Origin: Tupaia tana
Taxonomy: Eukaryota; Chordata; Mammalia; Scandentia; Tupaiidae
Direction: 5' to 3'
Assembly (NCBI GenBank): GCA_026018925.1
Contig: JAKSZU010000004.1
Coordinates: 108,559,498 to 108,623,497 of the forward strand
DNA length: 64,000 bases
A program made the translations under genes and the position numbers. The notes beneath the pieces were generated by a model that saw only the letters and a program-made list of their open reading frames with translations, ran no database searches and was not told where the DNA came from. Shown piece after piece: positions 42,767 to 52,956 of this stretch. Position 1 is the stretch's first letter. Each line of letters starts with the position of its first letter.

Positions 42767-43037
42767 CGAAAGAGAAGACGGCGCCCAGCATGCAGAGGGC
42801 AGCCAGGAAATGACAAGGGCTCAACAGACGGCACAGCTAACTGTCCCCAGGGCCCGTCCCCTCCTCCTCCCTACCACTGACAGACTCCCTGCCTTAGCAG
42901 GGCCCGCGGTTGCCCTGACAAAACTCCCTTCCCAGCTTCTCTTGCGGGAAGTGTGGCCACAGGACTGTACTTCGGCCCACATGTGAGTGGCAGTGATGTG
43001 ACCAACCCACAGAAGGTCCTTGAAAGGGCAGCTGCTT

Positions 43038-43225
43038 GAGGCCCAGCAGTGATGCAGCAGCAAAGCACCTGGACCCACATGGGACAGGCCTGGGTTCACG
43101 TCCCATGGCCCCCCTGAGTATGCACTGCACGCCTGTGAGACAGCCTGATGAGACTGGGGGACCAGGTGTGGGGACACCACTGCTGGGGCACCTTCCTCCT
43201 TCCTCTCTTTAAGCATCTTTTAAAG
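43038..43225 (+). mobile_element. SINE-B
   Basis: GAGGCCCAGCAGTGATGCAG, CTGGACCCACATGGGACAGG, box B GGGTTCACGTCCC and a worn 3' half ending TTTAAGCATCTTTTAAAG. Confidence 0.75.
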
Positions 43226-43381
43226 AAAGAAAAAGCCAACTTCTTGCCCTCTGTGCCTTCTCTCCAGGGTCAATGGTGACTTTTCCTTGGACACCTGTGG
43301 TGGGCACAGGGCTCCCTCCAGCTTGGCTTGCCCACCTGTGGACTGCGACATTCAGAAAAATAAGCTCCTATTACATTAAGG

Positions 43382-43510
43382 TGTATATATATGGGTATGT
43401 GTGTATATATATATATCATAGTGTGTATATATATATATATATATAATGTATAATATATGTAAACATATAATTACATATAACTTTATATATAATCATACAT
43501 AACTTAATTT
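43382..43510. repeat. (TA)n/(TG)n microsatellite
   Basis: About 130 bp consist almost wholly of TATA, TGTA and TATG words. Confidence 0.9.
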
Positions 43511-43535
43511 ACATATAACTATATACATAATTTTC

Positions 43536-43779
43536 TTAAAGATTTTTTTTGCCACAAGGTATGTGCACTCGCCAGAAAGAGACACAGAAAGGGAAAGTGA
43601 GAAATCAGGCCCCGGGGGGTGGCCACACCGCAATCCCTTCTCCTCCATTCTCCTCTCAGGATTTTGGGCATGCACGCACACTTGCCCAGCATGATTTTCA
43701 AGCTGCCAGGTCTGGGACTCAAACCATAGTCGGCCATGTGGGAATTCAACACCGTGACCAGTATGTCACCTGTTGGTCC
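43536..43779 (-). mobile_element. SINE-A, long form
   Basis: The minus-strand head is GGGACCAACAGGTGACATAC and the body complete to CTTGTGGCAAAAAAAATC. A (TTTG)n run follows at 43791-43838. Confidence 0.88.
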
Positions 43780-44366
43780 CTATATAGGTTTTTTTGTTTG
43801 TTTGTTTGTTTGTTTTGTTTTTGTTTTTGTTTTTGTTTTTTTACATGAATGTTCACAGCAGCCTTATTTACAGAAGTTCTAAACCGGATACCACCAAACG
43901 CCCTCCGTGCCTTCCTGCAAACTGTGGCACGTCTGTGCCGTGGAGTAACATTCCAACAAAAGGGAAGGAACCGCAGCAGGAGAAACCCACAGATTGCCAC
44001 GCCAAGTGCAATCGGTCGGACCAAAACAAGGCCCCCTGTGAGCCACAGCGTTCTGGCACTCGGCTGCCCCGTCTCAGTCGACACCACGAGGAGTGCCTAC
44101 TGGTGCTATGATTGCCATCGCTCTTGTGAAGTGGAAGGGCGAGTCAGGGCCACTTGGAGTTGGGGTGCACACATGAGAGACAGGAGAGCCGACTGCAGCC
44201 CCAGCCAGCCACAGGGCCTGCGTCTTCAGCAGGCTCTGGCCTGTCTGCAGGCTCCGACTGGAGCTGCCCGCCACTCCAGCCCCACGTGCCTTCGGACATG
44301 TCGGACAGATCAGGGTGCACAGAGAGCAGGGGCCGGCTCCCTCACCTCCCCTCTTCCCTCCTGTAC

Positions 44367-44539
44367 CTTCCTGCAGGGCTTGGAAGACACCTCAAACGAG
44401 GCCTTGAATGCTCTCCTCTGTTGGGTCGTCAGGATGGTTCTGGGACGCTTGGGGCGTTTGTGGTCTTTGCTGTCTTCAGCGGCTCCCTTCCCCGCCCCGT
44501 GGGCTGACTTGCAAAGGCTTTCTTCATCATCACTTTTGC
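44367..44539 (-). CDS. LMX1A: LMX1A exon encoding the LIM-homeodomain linker and first half of the homeodomain
   Basis: The 173-nt exon starts with two bases completing a split glycine, then encodes [26 protein letters not shown] and [18 protein letters not shown] followed by [13 protein letters not shown]. The KRPKRPR run is the N-terminal arm of the homeodomain, and [15 protein letters not shown] is helix 1 with its F core. The acceptor is TTTTTTGCACCTTTCAG|GCAAAAG and the donor AGGAAG|GTACAG. The acidic linker before the arm varies slightly from human LMX1A. The next upstream exon should end the second LIM domain; it is not seen in the remaining 19.4 kb. Confidence 0.97.
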
Positions 44540-44716
44540 CTGAAAGGTGCAAAAAACAATGTGATGCCTCCCTGAAAGCCACTTCCTGGAGGTGTCGCAT
44601 CCACATTCCTGGGATGGCTTTACAAACGCTGCATCCCTTAGTAGGAAGTCCTGGTGATAACACAACCTATGTGGTATTGATTGCCACCACAGTTGTCAAA
44701 TACTGCTAAAGCCCAG

Positions 44717-44948
44717 AGGTGGGAACCCCAGGGCCACCACTGCACCTCAGGGCTTTGTCACTGTGTGATGTTCTGTGGCCTTGGGCAAGTTACTTAACCT
44801 CTCTGTGACTCAGTTTCCTTATCTGCAAAATCGTAATGTAAGAGGATCAACTTCACTGGGGTTGCTCTGAGAATTACACCAATTGAGTTTATACCATGTT
44901 CAGCATGCCACCTGGCATGTAATAAGTACTCAGTAAGTGTTGGTTATT
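44717..44948 (+). mobile_element. MIR, nearly full length
   Basis: TGTGGCCTTGGGCAAGTTAC, TTAACCTCTCTGTGACTCAG, TTTCCTTATCTGCAAAATCG and GCATGTAATAAGTACTCAGT give the classic MIR core and its L2-related 3' tail. Confidence 0.93.
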
Positions 44949-44965
44949 AATATTGTTTCTTTTTC

Positions 44966-45212
44966 CTTTTTTTTTTCTTTTTTTGGTTTTTGCCGTAGGG
45001 CTTTGTACTTGCCAGAGAGAGACAATGACAGGAAAAGTGAGAAACCACCGCCCAAAGGGATGGCCACTTGGCAATCCATTCTCCTCCTGGGATTTTCAGC
45101 ATGTGCACACACACATGTCCAGCGCGACTTTCAGTCTGCCAGGTCTGGGACTTGAACCACAGTCGGCCGTGTGGGAGCCCAGTGCTTTAACCACTATGCC
45201 ACCTGCTAGCCC
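44966..45212 (-). mobile_element. SINE-A, long form
   Basis: TTAATATTGTTTC and TTAGTATTATTTC flank it as target duplication. The SINE inserted at the very end of the MIR. Confidence 0.9.
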
Positions 45213-45957
45213 TTAGTATTATTTCTTACATGCCGTTTTTAAAGACAAAATCTAGAGAAGTTACCCTGCGGGGACATAGGAAATTTCACTGTTGAAAAAG
45301 CCACCTCAGGGCGTGCCCGCACACAGCTGCCCGGGTGTGGCTCCTGGCCCACCCCACAGTGAGCCGCAGCAGTGAGCATCGGGAGTCCTGGGTACCAAGG
45401 ACGCTGGGGCAGGACTGTGACGTGCTGTGTCATGCCGTGTGGTTAGACCTCGTCTGGAAACAACACAAACGCCCTGGAGGACCAGCATCAGGTCACTGAC
45501 AGTAACACACAACTGTCAGAGCTGCTTGTCTGCAAGACAGGTCACGCTGCGTCACAGTCCCTCTGTCCCTGCACAGCTACTTCACCTGTGGGCAGTGAGT
45601 GGCACCTTTGTGCATTTATATACCTTTGTAAACATCTATCAGTAAATGTAAATGGGATAACTTAGAGGAAATGAAGATCTCAAACACAGCAGTCTTTCCC
45701 AGGCTACCTCTTTCATCCACAGACTTTGTGCTCCTAGAAGGTGCTTCTAGGATCTGGGAAAGATCCCTGTGTGAGAGACTTCTTTCTGCTTCCAGAAATA
45801 AAAAAGGAGGACATTGTGGGCTCAGAGGACCCTAACAAGAGCCAAATTTATCTCTGCGTCCCCAGAGCTCAGCTGACCTCTTCCTCCAGGGAAAACCCTT
45901 GCCCTGGGGCTTGGCCCTGCTCCAGTCTCTCTGGCCACTCCCAGTGCGGGCTACTCA

Positions 45958-46408
45958 CACCACTTGGGGACCCACTGACGAAAGGCTACACCCCTCCATA
46001 CCACCTGGGGACCCATTGTGTAAAGGCTATCTCATACCACCTGGGGTCCCACTGTGTGAAGTCTATCCCACCACACCACTGGGGACCCACTGTGTGAAGG
46101 TTACCCCCCACACCACCTGAGGACCCACTGTGTGAAGTCTATCCCACCACACCACTGGGGACCCACTGTGTGAAGGTTACCCCCCACACCACCTGAGGAC
46201 CCACTGTGTGAAGTCTATCCCACCACACCACTGGGGACCCACTGTGTGAAGGTTACCCCCCATACCACCTGAGGACCCACTGTGTGAAGGATATCCAATA
46301 CCACCTGGGAACCCACTGTGTGAAGGCTACTCCCCACATCACCTGAGGACCCACTGTATAAAGTCTACCCCCACACCACCTAGGGTCCCACTGTGTGAAA
46401 GACTGTCT
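45958..46408. repeat. About 38-bp minisatellite, twelve units, dimeric pattern
   Basis: Units begin CTGGGGACCCACTGTGTGAA or CTGAGGACCCACTGTGTGAA and end ACACCAC or ATACCAC. In the middle, two variants (AGTCTATCCCACCACACCAC and AGGTTACCCCCCACACCAC) alternate, giving a higher-order repeat of about 76 bp seen three times. The outer units are more diverged. Confidence 0.92.
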
Positions 46409-46438
46409 GGCTGCACATCCCATCAAGAATGCATGCAT

Positions 46439-46704
46439 AGGGAACCAGCAGTGAGCGTAATGGCTATGTCGCTGGACTCCCACGTAGTCGACCGTGGTTC
46501 ACGTCCCAGACCCGGTGTCTTAAAACTCACGTCGGGCGCGTGTGCATGCGTGCCCAAGATCCCGAGAGGAGAATGGAGGAGAAGGGATTGCGGCGTGACC
46601 ATCCCCCCCGGGGGGTGATTTCTCACTTTCTGTCTCTATGTCTCTCTCTGTCTGTCTGGCGAGCGCACGTGCCCTATAGCAAAAACCTCTCCAAAAAAAA
46701 AAAA
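46439..46704 (+). mobile_element. SINE-A, young subfamily, at the 5' end of a HAL1
   Basis: The near-consensus copy is flanked by perfect AAGAATGCATGCAT at 46425-46438 and 46705-46718. The same motif, once changed, recurs at 48925-48938 after the HAL1. The SINE therefore inserted into the HAL1's own target duplication. Confidence 0.95.
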
Positions 46705-47025
46705 AAGAATGCATGCATTGGGATTACGACCACCAAAGACCCTCTGCCCAGACATTACCCTCTTGCTCCCCAGAATAACTACTCTTTCTCTACAGAGAAT
46801 ACAAGGGACCTCATAGAAATCTTACATAGAAAATTTAAAATATTCATAGTGACAAAGCTAACAGAGATGCAAGAAGAGACAATGAACTCCAGAAGATGCA
46901 GGAAAAAGAGACACTGAGTTCCAGGAGGTGAGGAATCTGTAAGAGGAAATACATATCATAAAAAAGAAACAAACGGAATTGTTAGAGATGAAGGTTGTAA
47001 TATAGGAAATCAAAACTTCAGTTGA

Positions 47026-47238
47026 GGACCAGCAGTTAGCGTAATTGTTATGTCACTGAACTCCCATGCAGTTTGCCACAGTTCTAGTCCTGAACCCAGT
47101 GGCTTAAACTAATGCTGGGTGTGTGTGCATGCGTGCCCAAGATCCCGAGAGAAGAATGGAGGAGAAGGGATCACGGCGTGGCCATCCCCCCCGGGAAGTG
47201 CTCACTTTCTGTCTCTCTGGTGAGCACATGCAACCTAT

Positions 47239-47277
<39 letters not shown>

Positions 47278-47327
47278 ATAATAATAATAATAGTAAAATA
47301 AAAATAAAAATAAAAACAAACAAACAA
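47026..47327 (+). mobile_element. SINE-A inside HAL1 copy 1
   Basis: It has a perfect target duplication, AAAACTTCAGTTGA, at 47012-47025 and 47328-47341. The tail is a 36-bp poly-A followed by (TAA)n and (AAAC)n variants. Confidence 0.95.
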
Positions 47328-47488
47328 AAAACTTCAGTTGAAAATAATCAAAAGCAGATTAGATCATGCAGAATATTGAATCTCAGATGTAGAAGATAGA
47401 ACCTCTGACCTAGAAAAATTCACCCAAAAAGACAGAAAATAATCCCTCAAAATGAGAATAATATACAAGTAATACTAGATACCACTAA

Positions 47489-47969
47489 ATGCCCAAACAT
47501 CTGGAAAATCGTATCCCAGAAAGTGAAGAGACTAATAAGGGCATTGATAATCTACTCCAAGAAATCCTAGAAGAAAACTTTCCAAAACTAGAGAGGAACT
47601 CAAATATCCAGACCCAAGAAATACAAAGGACTCCACATAGAATCGACCCAAGAAGATTTTCCTCAAGGCACATCATAGCCAGATTGACCAAAACCACCGA
47701 CAGAGTCAAGATACTAAATTTGGCAAGAAAGAAACATCAAATTACTTTTCAAAAGCTATCCCATCAGGCTAACGTTGGCCCTCTCATCAAAAAACAATGC
47801 AAGTAAGGAAAGAATGAGAAAATATATTCAAAGTGTTAGTGAAAAACAATTTCAACCAAGAATAATACTATGCCCAGCAAGATTAACCTTCATATGGGAA
47901 AAAAAGACAAAAGCATTCTCAGATAAAGAAAATCTGAATGAATTTACCAACACCAGACCAGCTTTCTAA
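47489..47969 (+). pseudogene. L1 ORF1 remnant (RRM and C-terminal domain) of HAL1 copy 1
   Basis: A first frame (47489-47806) carries the RRM-side motifs EETNKGIDNLLQEILEENFP, ERNSNIQTQEIQRTPHR and SSRHIIARLTKTTD with the ORF1p KKHQITFQ. A second frame (47775-47969) continues with QPRIILCPARLTFIWEKKTK and DKENLNEFTNTRPA, the ORF1p C-terminal domain. ORF1p is an RNA-binding trimer that packages LINE RNA. The frame change near 47790 disables it. Confidence 0.85.
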
Positions 47970-48536
47970 GAAGTGCCAAAAGGATTGCTATACAGGAAAA
48001 CTAAAGTTGGACACAGAAATAAGAGTATAAAAAACAACCAAGAGAATGGCCAGCCTCATGGTAGGGACAAGTCCGGAGTTGAATGTTAACTTCCAGAGTT
48101 TAAATGGAAAGATCAGACCACAGTAACACTGCCAATTCAATAGAAGAGAAATTAATTATGGAGTCTGAACTAGTAAAATAGACTTTTTTTTTATACAGTA
48201 GACTAAAACATGACTGATTTTCTTCGATGCTTTGATTTCCATAGTTAAGGATTTTTGACTTCTCTTGAACTGTTGATAGGTTCATCTACCTACTATTTAA
48301 CTCAATCCTAACCTTTTTCCTGACTTTAAGTTTTAAGTAAACTTCTCTTAACATTTTTTTATTTTGATCTATTAAAACTGAAACTGTTTTTCTTGAAATT
48401 AAAAAATGCATTAAAAATACCTCTTAATACCTATTTAATGAGTGCAGTAAGCTATATAGCCCAGTGAGGTGCTACTTTATAGTATGTTCACTTTACTCAC
48501 TGAGGTTTACAGCTAAAGTCAGACATGCATTCATAT

Positions 48537-48549
48537 ATGTGTGTGTGTG

Positions 48550-48587
<38 letters not shown>
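48537..48587. repeat. (TG)n(TA)n microsatellite in the HAL1 3' UTR
   Basis: TGTGTGTGTGTATGTGTATA then pure TA. Copy 2 has only a short TATATGTATATATC at the matching place (about 61530-61545), so the run grew after insertion. Confidence 0.9.
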
Positions 48588-48588
<1 letters not shown>

Positions 48589-49184
48589 TGTGCTTGCTAT
48601 TGAAAGCTTTTTAATTAATTAATATCTTTAGTGAATCAATAAAATGTGAAAAAACAAAGGCATGGAAAACAACCATACATACCAGAGACAGTGTGGGAGA
48701 AGAGGGGGAATTGGCAGAGGGTGAGAGGGAGGGAATCAAGGAAGGGGGAGAGCTAAATATATAAGAAACAAGAAACAGAAAATTACTTGTTGATGATAAC
48801 AGGTACGGTAATATCCTTGATTGTGCCAATATGCAATGTATTCTGGATGGAAAGTCTCATTTTGTATACTGTATTGATGTACAGCGAATGACTGTAAATA
48901 ATTAATTATATATTTTTTTAAAAAAAGAATGCACGCATGTGGTCTTTTTTTCATTCTTGCCTAAAGGATGCTCATTTGCATAGGCTACTTTATTGTAGAT
49001 ATCAGTTAAGTTCCATCAGAGCCCAAAAGAGCCCTCGTTCTGTCTGAGCGAGCACTAGCATCTTTTCTCTGAGCATTTGAACACACAGTGTGAACACTGA
49101 GGGGGAGAGCTGAGCTCCTGGAGCTGAAAGGATGCGAGCCTTGCAGCATACCTGGGAAGGACAGAGGTGAGCACCCTGCTCCAT

Positions 49185-49290
49185 TCCAGCACCGCCCTGT
49201 GCAAGGGCAGCTGAGGCAAGTTACACCGAGTCACAGAGCCTCAGCCTCCTCGTCTGCAGGCTGAAGACCATAGCCCCCACCCCGCTGTGT
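49185..49290 (+). mobile_element. Possible MIR fragment
   Basis: AGGCAAGTTACACCGAGTCA and AGAGCCTCAGCCTCCTCGTC resemble a worn MIR core. Confidence 0.4.
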
Positions 49291-50499
49291 CAAGGAACAG
49301 TGCTGCCAGTGCAAAGCCGCCAACGGCCCAGGCACCGGTGGCTCCTAGACGTGGTAGACAGGACGTCTTCTCCCTCTGCCTCTCCTGAATTGGGAGCACA
49401 AATAGGAAACCACAGAAGAGAAAACAGAGTTGAAGTGAGAATCCTCATGCCCAGGGGTGGCTACACTAGTGTCTTCAGCCCTGAGGCTGCTCTTTCGCAG
49501 GGAGTCAGGCAGTACTGCGGCTCCGAGTCCTATCTCCTATCTCGGTGTGAACGGGTTCTAAAATCTTGCCAGAGGGAGGTTTTCAGAAGGCAAGAGAAAA
49601 ACAAGCACTTAAGAATTAAACAGCTCAGGGAAATAAGAGGCCCCTGCAGAGGATAAAAAATGTGAAAAGAAGGGCATCCATCCCACAGACTGGCCTTTGC
49701 TGGGGGACTCCTAAATCCTGCTGTTTAGCGAGGCCAATACATCTCTCCAGAAGTGGACTCTTGGGGTGAAAAAGACACCGTTCTGGCACTCGCCATGCTT
49801 TCAGCGACATTTCAAAAGAAGTGGGCTGACACCCCACCTCAAGGACCGGGCATGCCGGCCCTGCGAAAGAGGCGTGAGGTCATGTTAGCTGCAGCTGACG
49901 GTGCTGGCCCGCCACGCTGCTGCAGCAGGAGGGCTCCTCTCTGTGATGCGGAAGCCACACAGAAGACCCTGGTATGGATCTGGGCAAAGTGAGGAGCCCC
50001 TGTCAGAGTGCCTGTTTCCCTCTCTCTATCACAGAAGAAATCTGAAAAGTAAATAAACTCAAAGAAAAAGGCCATGGTGTTATCTTGAGAAACTTCGTGT
50101 CTTACGCCAGTGTCGTCAATAAATCGGTATCGGCTGACCAGCCAAGGTGGTGCTTGCTCATGCAGCACAGCGTGGTCCAAAGCTGCGGGGGGAGGTCCTC
50201 GTTTGCATCTTGACATCTCCCTGTGCATGCGAGGTGCATGCACAGGCCATGAGCCTGACTACCAGGGCTGAGCACAGCCTAGAGATTCCTGCTGGGGGCG
50301 CTCCCCGAAAGACGTTTTTAAATGGTATTTGCAAACGTTTCATGGAGTCAGCCTGATTCTTTTACAGTCATTCCTCATATAATTTGATGCGACTATGTAC
50401 TGGTAAGTAGGATAATGTACCTAGTGAGGACGGAAAGTCTGAAACAATGATAATGGCTTGTACCTGTGGATGCCATCCAAGAAAACAATGTGACATGGT

Positions 50500-50715
50500 A
50501 GCTACCAGCATGGGCCGGGGAGTCACGGCAACTCCGGCTTAAACGCTGGCTTTGCAGATTATTATGTGTGGTTCTGGACACGCTCTCAGGACTCAGTTTT
50601 CTCATCAGGGAAAGCAACAGCGTTCCTGGGATTGAACGAGATGGTACATGTGAAGGCTTTAGCACCCCCAGAATGTGACAGGTGCTCAGTAAATAGCAAT
50701 CAGTATTATTATTAT
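50500..50715 (+). mobile_element. MIR
   Basis: GCATGGGCCGGGGAGTCACG, ACGCTCTCAGGACTCAGTTT, TCTCATCAGGGAAAGCAAC and GACAGGTGCTCAGTAAATAG follow MIR order. Confidence 0.75.
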
Positions 50716-51262
50716 TTATGTGTTACATAATACATGAAAGCCGTGTTCTTGGTCCCAGACACATGTTTTCAGTGAATATCAGCCTCCTACCCACGAGGGT
50801 CTGAGTTAAGAGTGTACACCCCAAGCCTCCGTTTCTCTCTTTGCAGACGTGACCTCAGCCAATGCAGAGCAGGTGGCGTGGGCTTCAGTGTGTGAGCGCT
50901 GGTGAGCAAAGGGGGGGAGGTGGGGCTGTTTGCAAAAGGAAAGTGTGGTTCCTGAGTTTGCTCAGGGGCAGGATGGCTAAGGGCCTCTGGGAGCCCTCCT
51001 GCAACCCTGCTCTCAGCCGGGCCTGGGGCACATGCTCACTTCCCAAGACCTGCCACCCTGCCATGAACCAGCAGAGGACAGGAAGGAGAACCGCCCCTAG
51101 GCCAGCCTTGGGGCCCACGTTGGGGGGCGTGGAGAGCACCACGATGGCTGTCCATCACCACTCCACGCCCTCGTAGGAAGACATATTTACTTTCAGAAGG
51201 GGGAGGAAGGGAAGAGCGAAGAGAGAAAGAAAAGTAGTAACCGTAGTAATGGCTCGTTCCTG

Positions 51263-51525
51263 GAGTTTTGTTTTTGTTTATATTACTAGAGGGTATGTGC
51301 TCTCCATAGAGAGAGACAGAGAGAGAAAACATGAGAAACCACTCCCTGGGGGAAATGGCCACTCTGAAATCCCTTCTCTTCTCTTCCATTCTCCTCTTGG
51401 AATTTTGTTCACACATACACACTCATGTCTGGTGTATTTTTCAAGTCACTGGGTCTGGGACTCGGACTGTCCAGTTAACCATGTGGGATCCAATTGCCTT
51501 AACTTCCATGCAACCAGTGGGCCCC
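51263..51525 (-). mobile_element. SINE-A, long form
   Basis: It is moderately diverged. The minus-strand head is GGGGCCCACTGGTTGCATGG and the 3' end contains CCTCTAGTAATATAAAC. Confidence 0.85.
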
Positions 51526-51594
51526 TGTTTTTCTTTTTTTTTTTTTTCTCTAAGGTAACTTTAATTTCTTATTCCATAAGAATAAGCAACAGAG

Positions 51595-51862
51595 GGGAAC
51601 CAGCAGTTGGCGTAATGGCTATGTCGCTGGACTCCCACATAGGCAACCGCGGTTCGCGTCCCGGACCCAGTGGCTTGAAACTCACGCCAGGCGCGTGTGC
51701 GTGCGTGCCCAAGATCCCAAGAGGAGAATGGAGGAGAAGGGATTGCGGCATGGCCATCCCCCCTGGGGGGTGATTTCTCGCTTTCTGTCTCTCTGTCTCT
51801 CTCTGTCTGTCTGGCGAGCACACGCGCCCTATAGCGAAAACCTCTCCAAAAAAAAAAAAAAA
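51595..51862 (+). mobile_element. SINE-A, young subfamily, with 17-bp TSD
   Basis: Near-consensus, with box B GGTTCGCGTCCCGG. The perfect duplication AAGAATAAGCAACAGAG occurs at 51578-51594 and 51863-51879. This is one of the best copies for defining the young subfamily. Confidence 0.96.
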
Positions 51863-51879
51863 AAGAATAAGCAACAGAG

Positions 51880-52080
51880 ACATAAAAACAGAAAGAGAGA
51901 AACAGCACCCCATGGGTCCCGACATCATGATCCACCCACCCCAAGTTCCACCCACCTCCACCCGTGATCATGGGCACACGGGGGCCTGGCGTGTTCAGGG
52001 AGGTTCTGCAGATGAACGCGGAACTCCTGATGTGGGTCAGCCTCACGCAGTCGTGCCCCACTGCTGTGCCCCGCCCGCCC
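51880..52080 (-). mobile_element. SINE-B
   Basis: On the plus strand AGAGAGAAACAGCACCCCAT, GGTCCCGACATCATGATCC, GATCATGGGCACACGGGGGC and TGCCCCACTGCTGTGCCCCG are the reverse of SINE-B from tail to head. Confidence 0.78.
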
Positions 52081-52577
52081 CAGGAAGTGTTCTCATTGAT
52101 TAGCAGCACGTTCCCTCCCTCTGATGCCTCCTTTTTGCTGAGCAGTATCTCACTCCATCTTGTCTCGTCCAGTGCCCATTTTTCCTTCCAAGAGGCACTA
52201 CAGGAATCTACAGACTTGGTCTAAAATGTCAGAGAGTAACCATTCCGGTCTCTGCAGACCTGTGGTCTCCATCACAGCCCCTCTCCTCCTCCATCGTATG
52301 AGTAGCGTGACAACAGCCATAGACAACACGTGGGCATGGCTGTGTTCCAACAGAGCTGTGTCCACAGACAGGCCCAGGCCAGACCTGGCCTGCACGCCAG
52401 TGTGCCGAGCCCTGCCCCGCGCCTCTCCTGCCCCGCCGTTCTCCATCGAGACATGCACACCCCGTGCCCCGCTCTCTGCAGCTCTGACTCTGGAGCAGAA
52501 AGCACTGCTCACCGGATAGCACGGAGCCCACACTTAGCAAGGTTTCATACGTTTTCTCCCAGTCAGTACCATACATA

Positions 52578-52601
52578 CGGGGTCTTCAAAAAGCTCATGG
52601 A
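52578..52601. mobile_element. Mariner-like MITE, family 1, left part
   Basis: CGGGGTCTTCAAAAAGCTCA follows a TA. A SINE-A splits the element and the remainder is at 52863-52956. Confidence 0.82.
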
Positions 52602-52602
52602 A

Positions 52603-52862
52603 GGACCAGCCAGAGGCATGGTGGTTAAGGCGCTGAATTCTCATGAGGCCAACTCTGCAGTTTAAGACCTGGAGACTTGAAAATCACATTGGGCACGTGT
52701 GTGTGCCCAAAATCTCGAGGGGAGAATGGAGGAGAAGGGATTGTAGCAAGGCCATCCTCCCAGGGGGTACTTTCTTACTCTCTCTCTCCCTGTTTTCTCT
52801 CGGTCTCTCTTTGGTGAGTGTACATGCCCTACAACAAAACCTGAATGAGCGAACAAACAAAA
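52603..52862 (+). mobile_element. SINE-A inside a MITE
   Basis: GGACCAGCCAGAGGCATGGT to CCTACAACAAAACCTGAATG with a weak tail. CTCATGGA and CTCATAGA at its two sides are the target duplication, both part of the MITE. Confidence 0.88.
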
Positions 52863-52956
52863 CTCATAGAAAAACTGCCTGGATTTTCATTTTTTGGCAC
52901 TAAAATAAACTCGTATTCTAATTCCACTTTTCCACCAACTCTTTGAAGCACCGTCG
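52863..52956. mobile_element. Mariner-like MITE, family 1, right part
   Basis: CACTAAAATAAACTCGTATT, AATTCCACTTTTCCACCAAC and TCTTTGAAGCACC give the core and the right inverted end, followed by a TA. Confidence 0.82.

Larger units (their letters stand above)
46719..48924 (+). mobile_element. HAL1-type (ORF1-only) LINE-1, copy 1
   Basis: The element is 5' truncated. It starts within or before ORF1 and carries ORF1 (coiled coil near 46830-46990; later part 47489-47969). It then passes straight into a 3' UTR of about 800 bp without any ORF2. The junction is collinear with copy 2. Target duplications AAGAATGCATGCAT (46705-46718) and AAGAATGCACGCAT (48925-48938) bracket it. A young SINE-A splits it at 47026-47327. 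ORF1 is broken by several stops and frameshifts, so this copy is dead. Confidence 0.88.

Noticed and set aside
43849-44709. A 286-codon open frame on the plus strand
   Set aside because: It lies antisense across the LMX1A homeodomain exon and intron DNA. It shows no domain, and its length comes from chance lack of stops.
46423-46714. Recurrent peptide words such as MAMSLDSHVVDRGS, GDGHAAIPSPPFSSRDLGH and IPRGEWRRRDCGVAIPPGG seen at many loci
   Set aside because: They look like a protein family but are frames of the SINE-A body on either strand. They appear at every long SINE-A copy.
51595-51670. tRNA gene in SINE heads
   Set aside because: Boxes A and B are present, but the sequence does not fold into a complete cloverleaf with a matched acceptor stem. 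These are SINE promoters.
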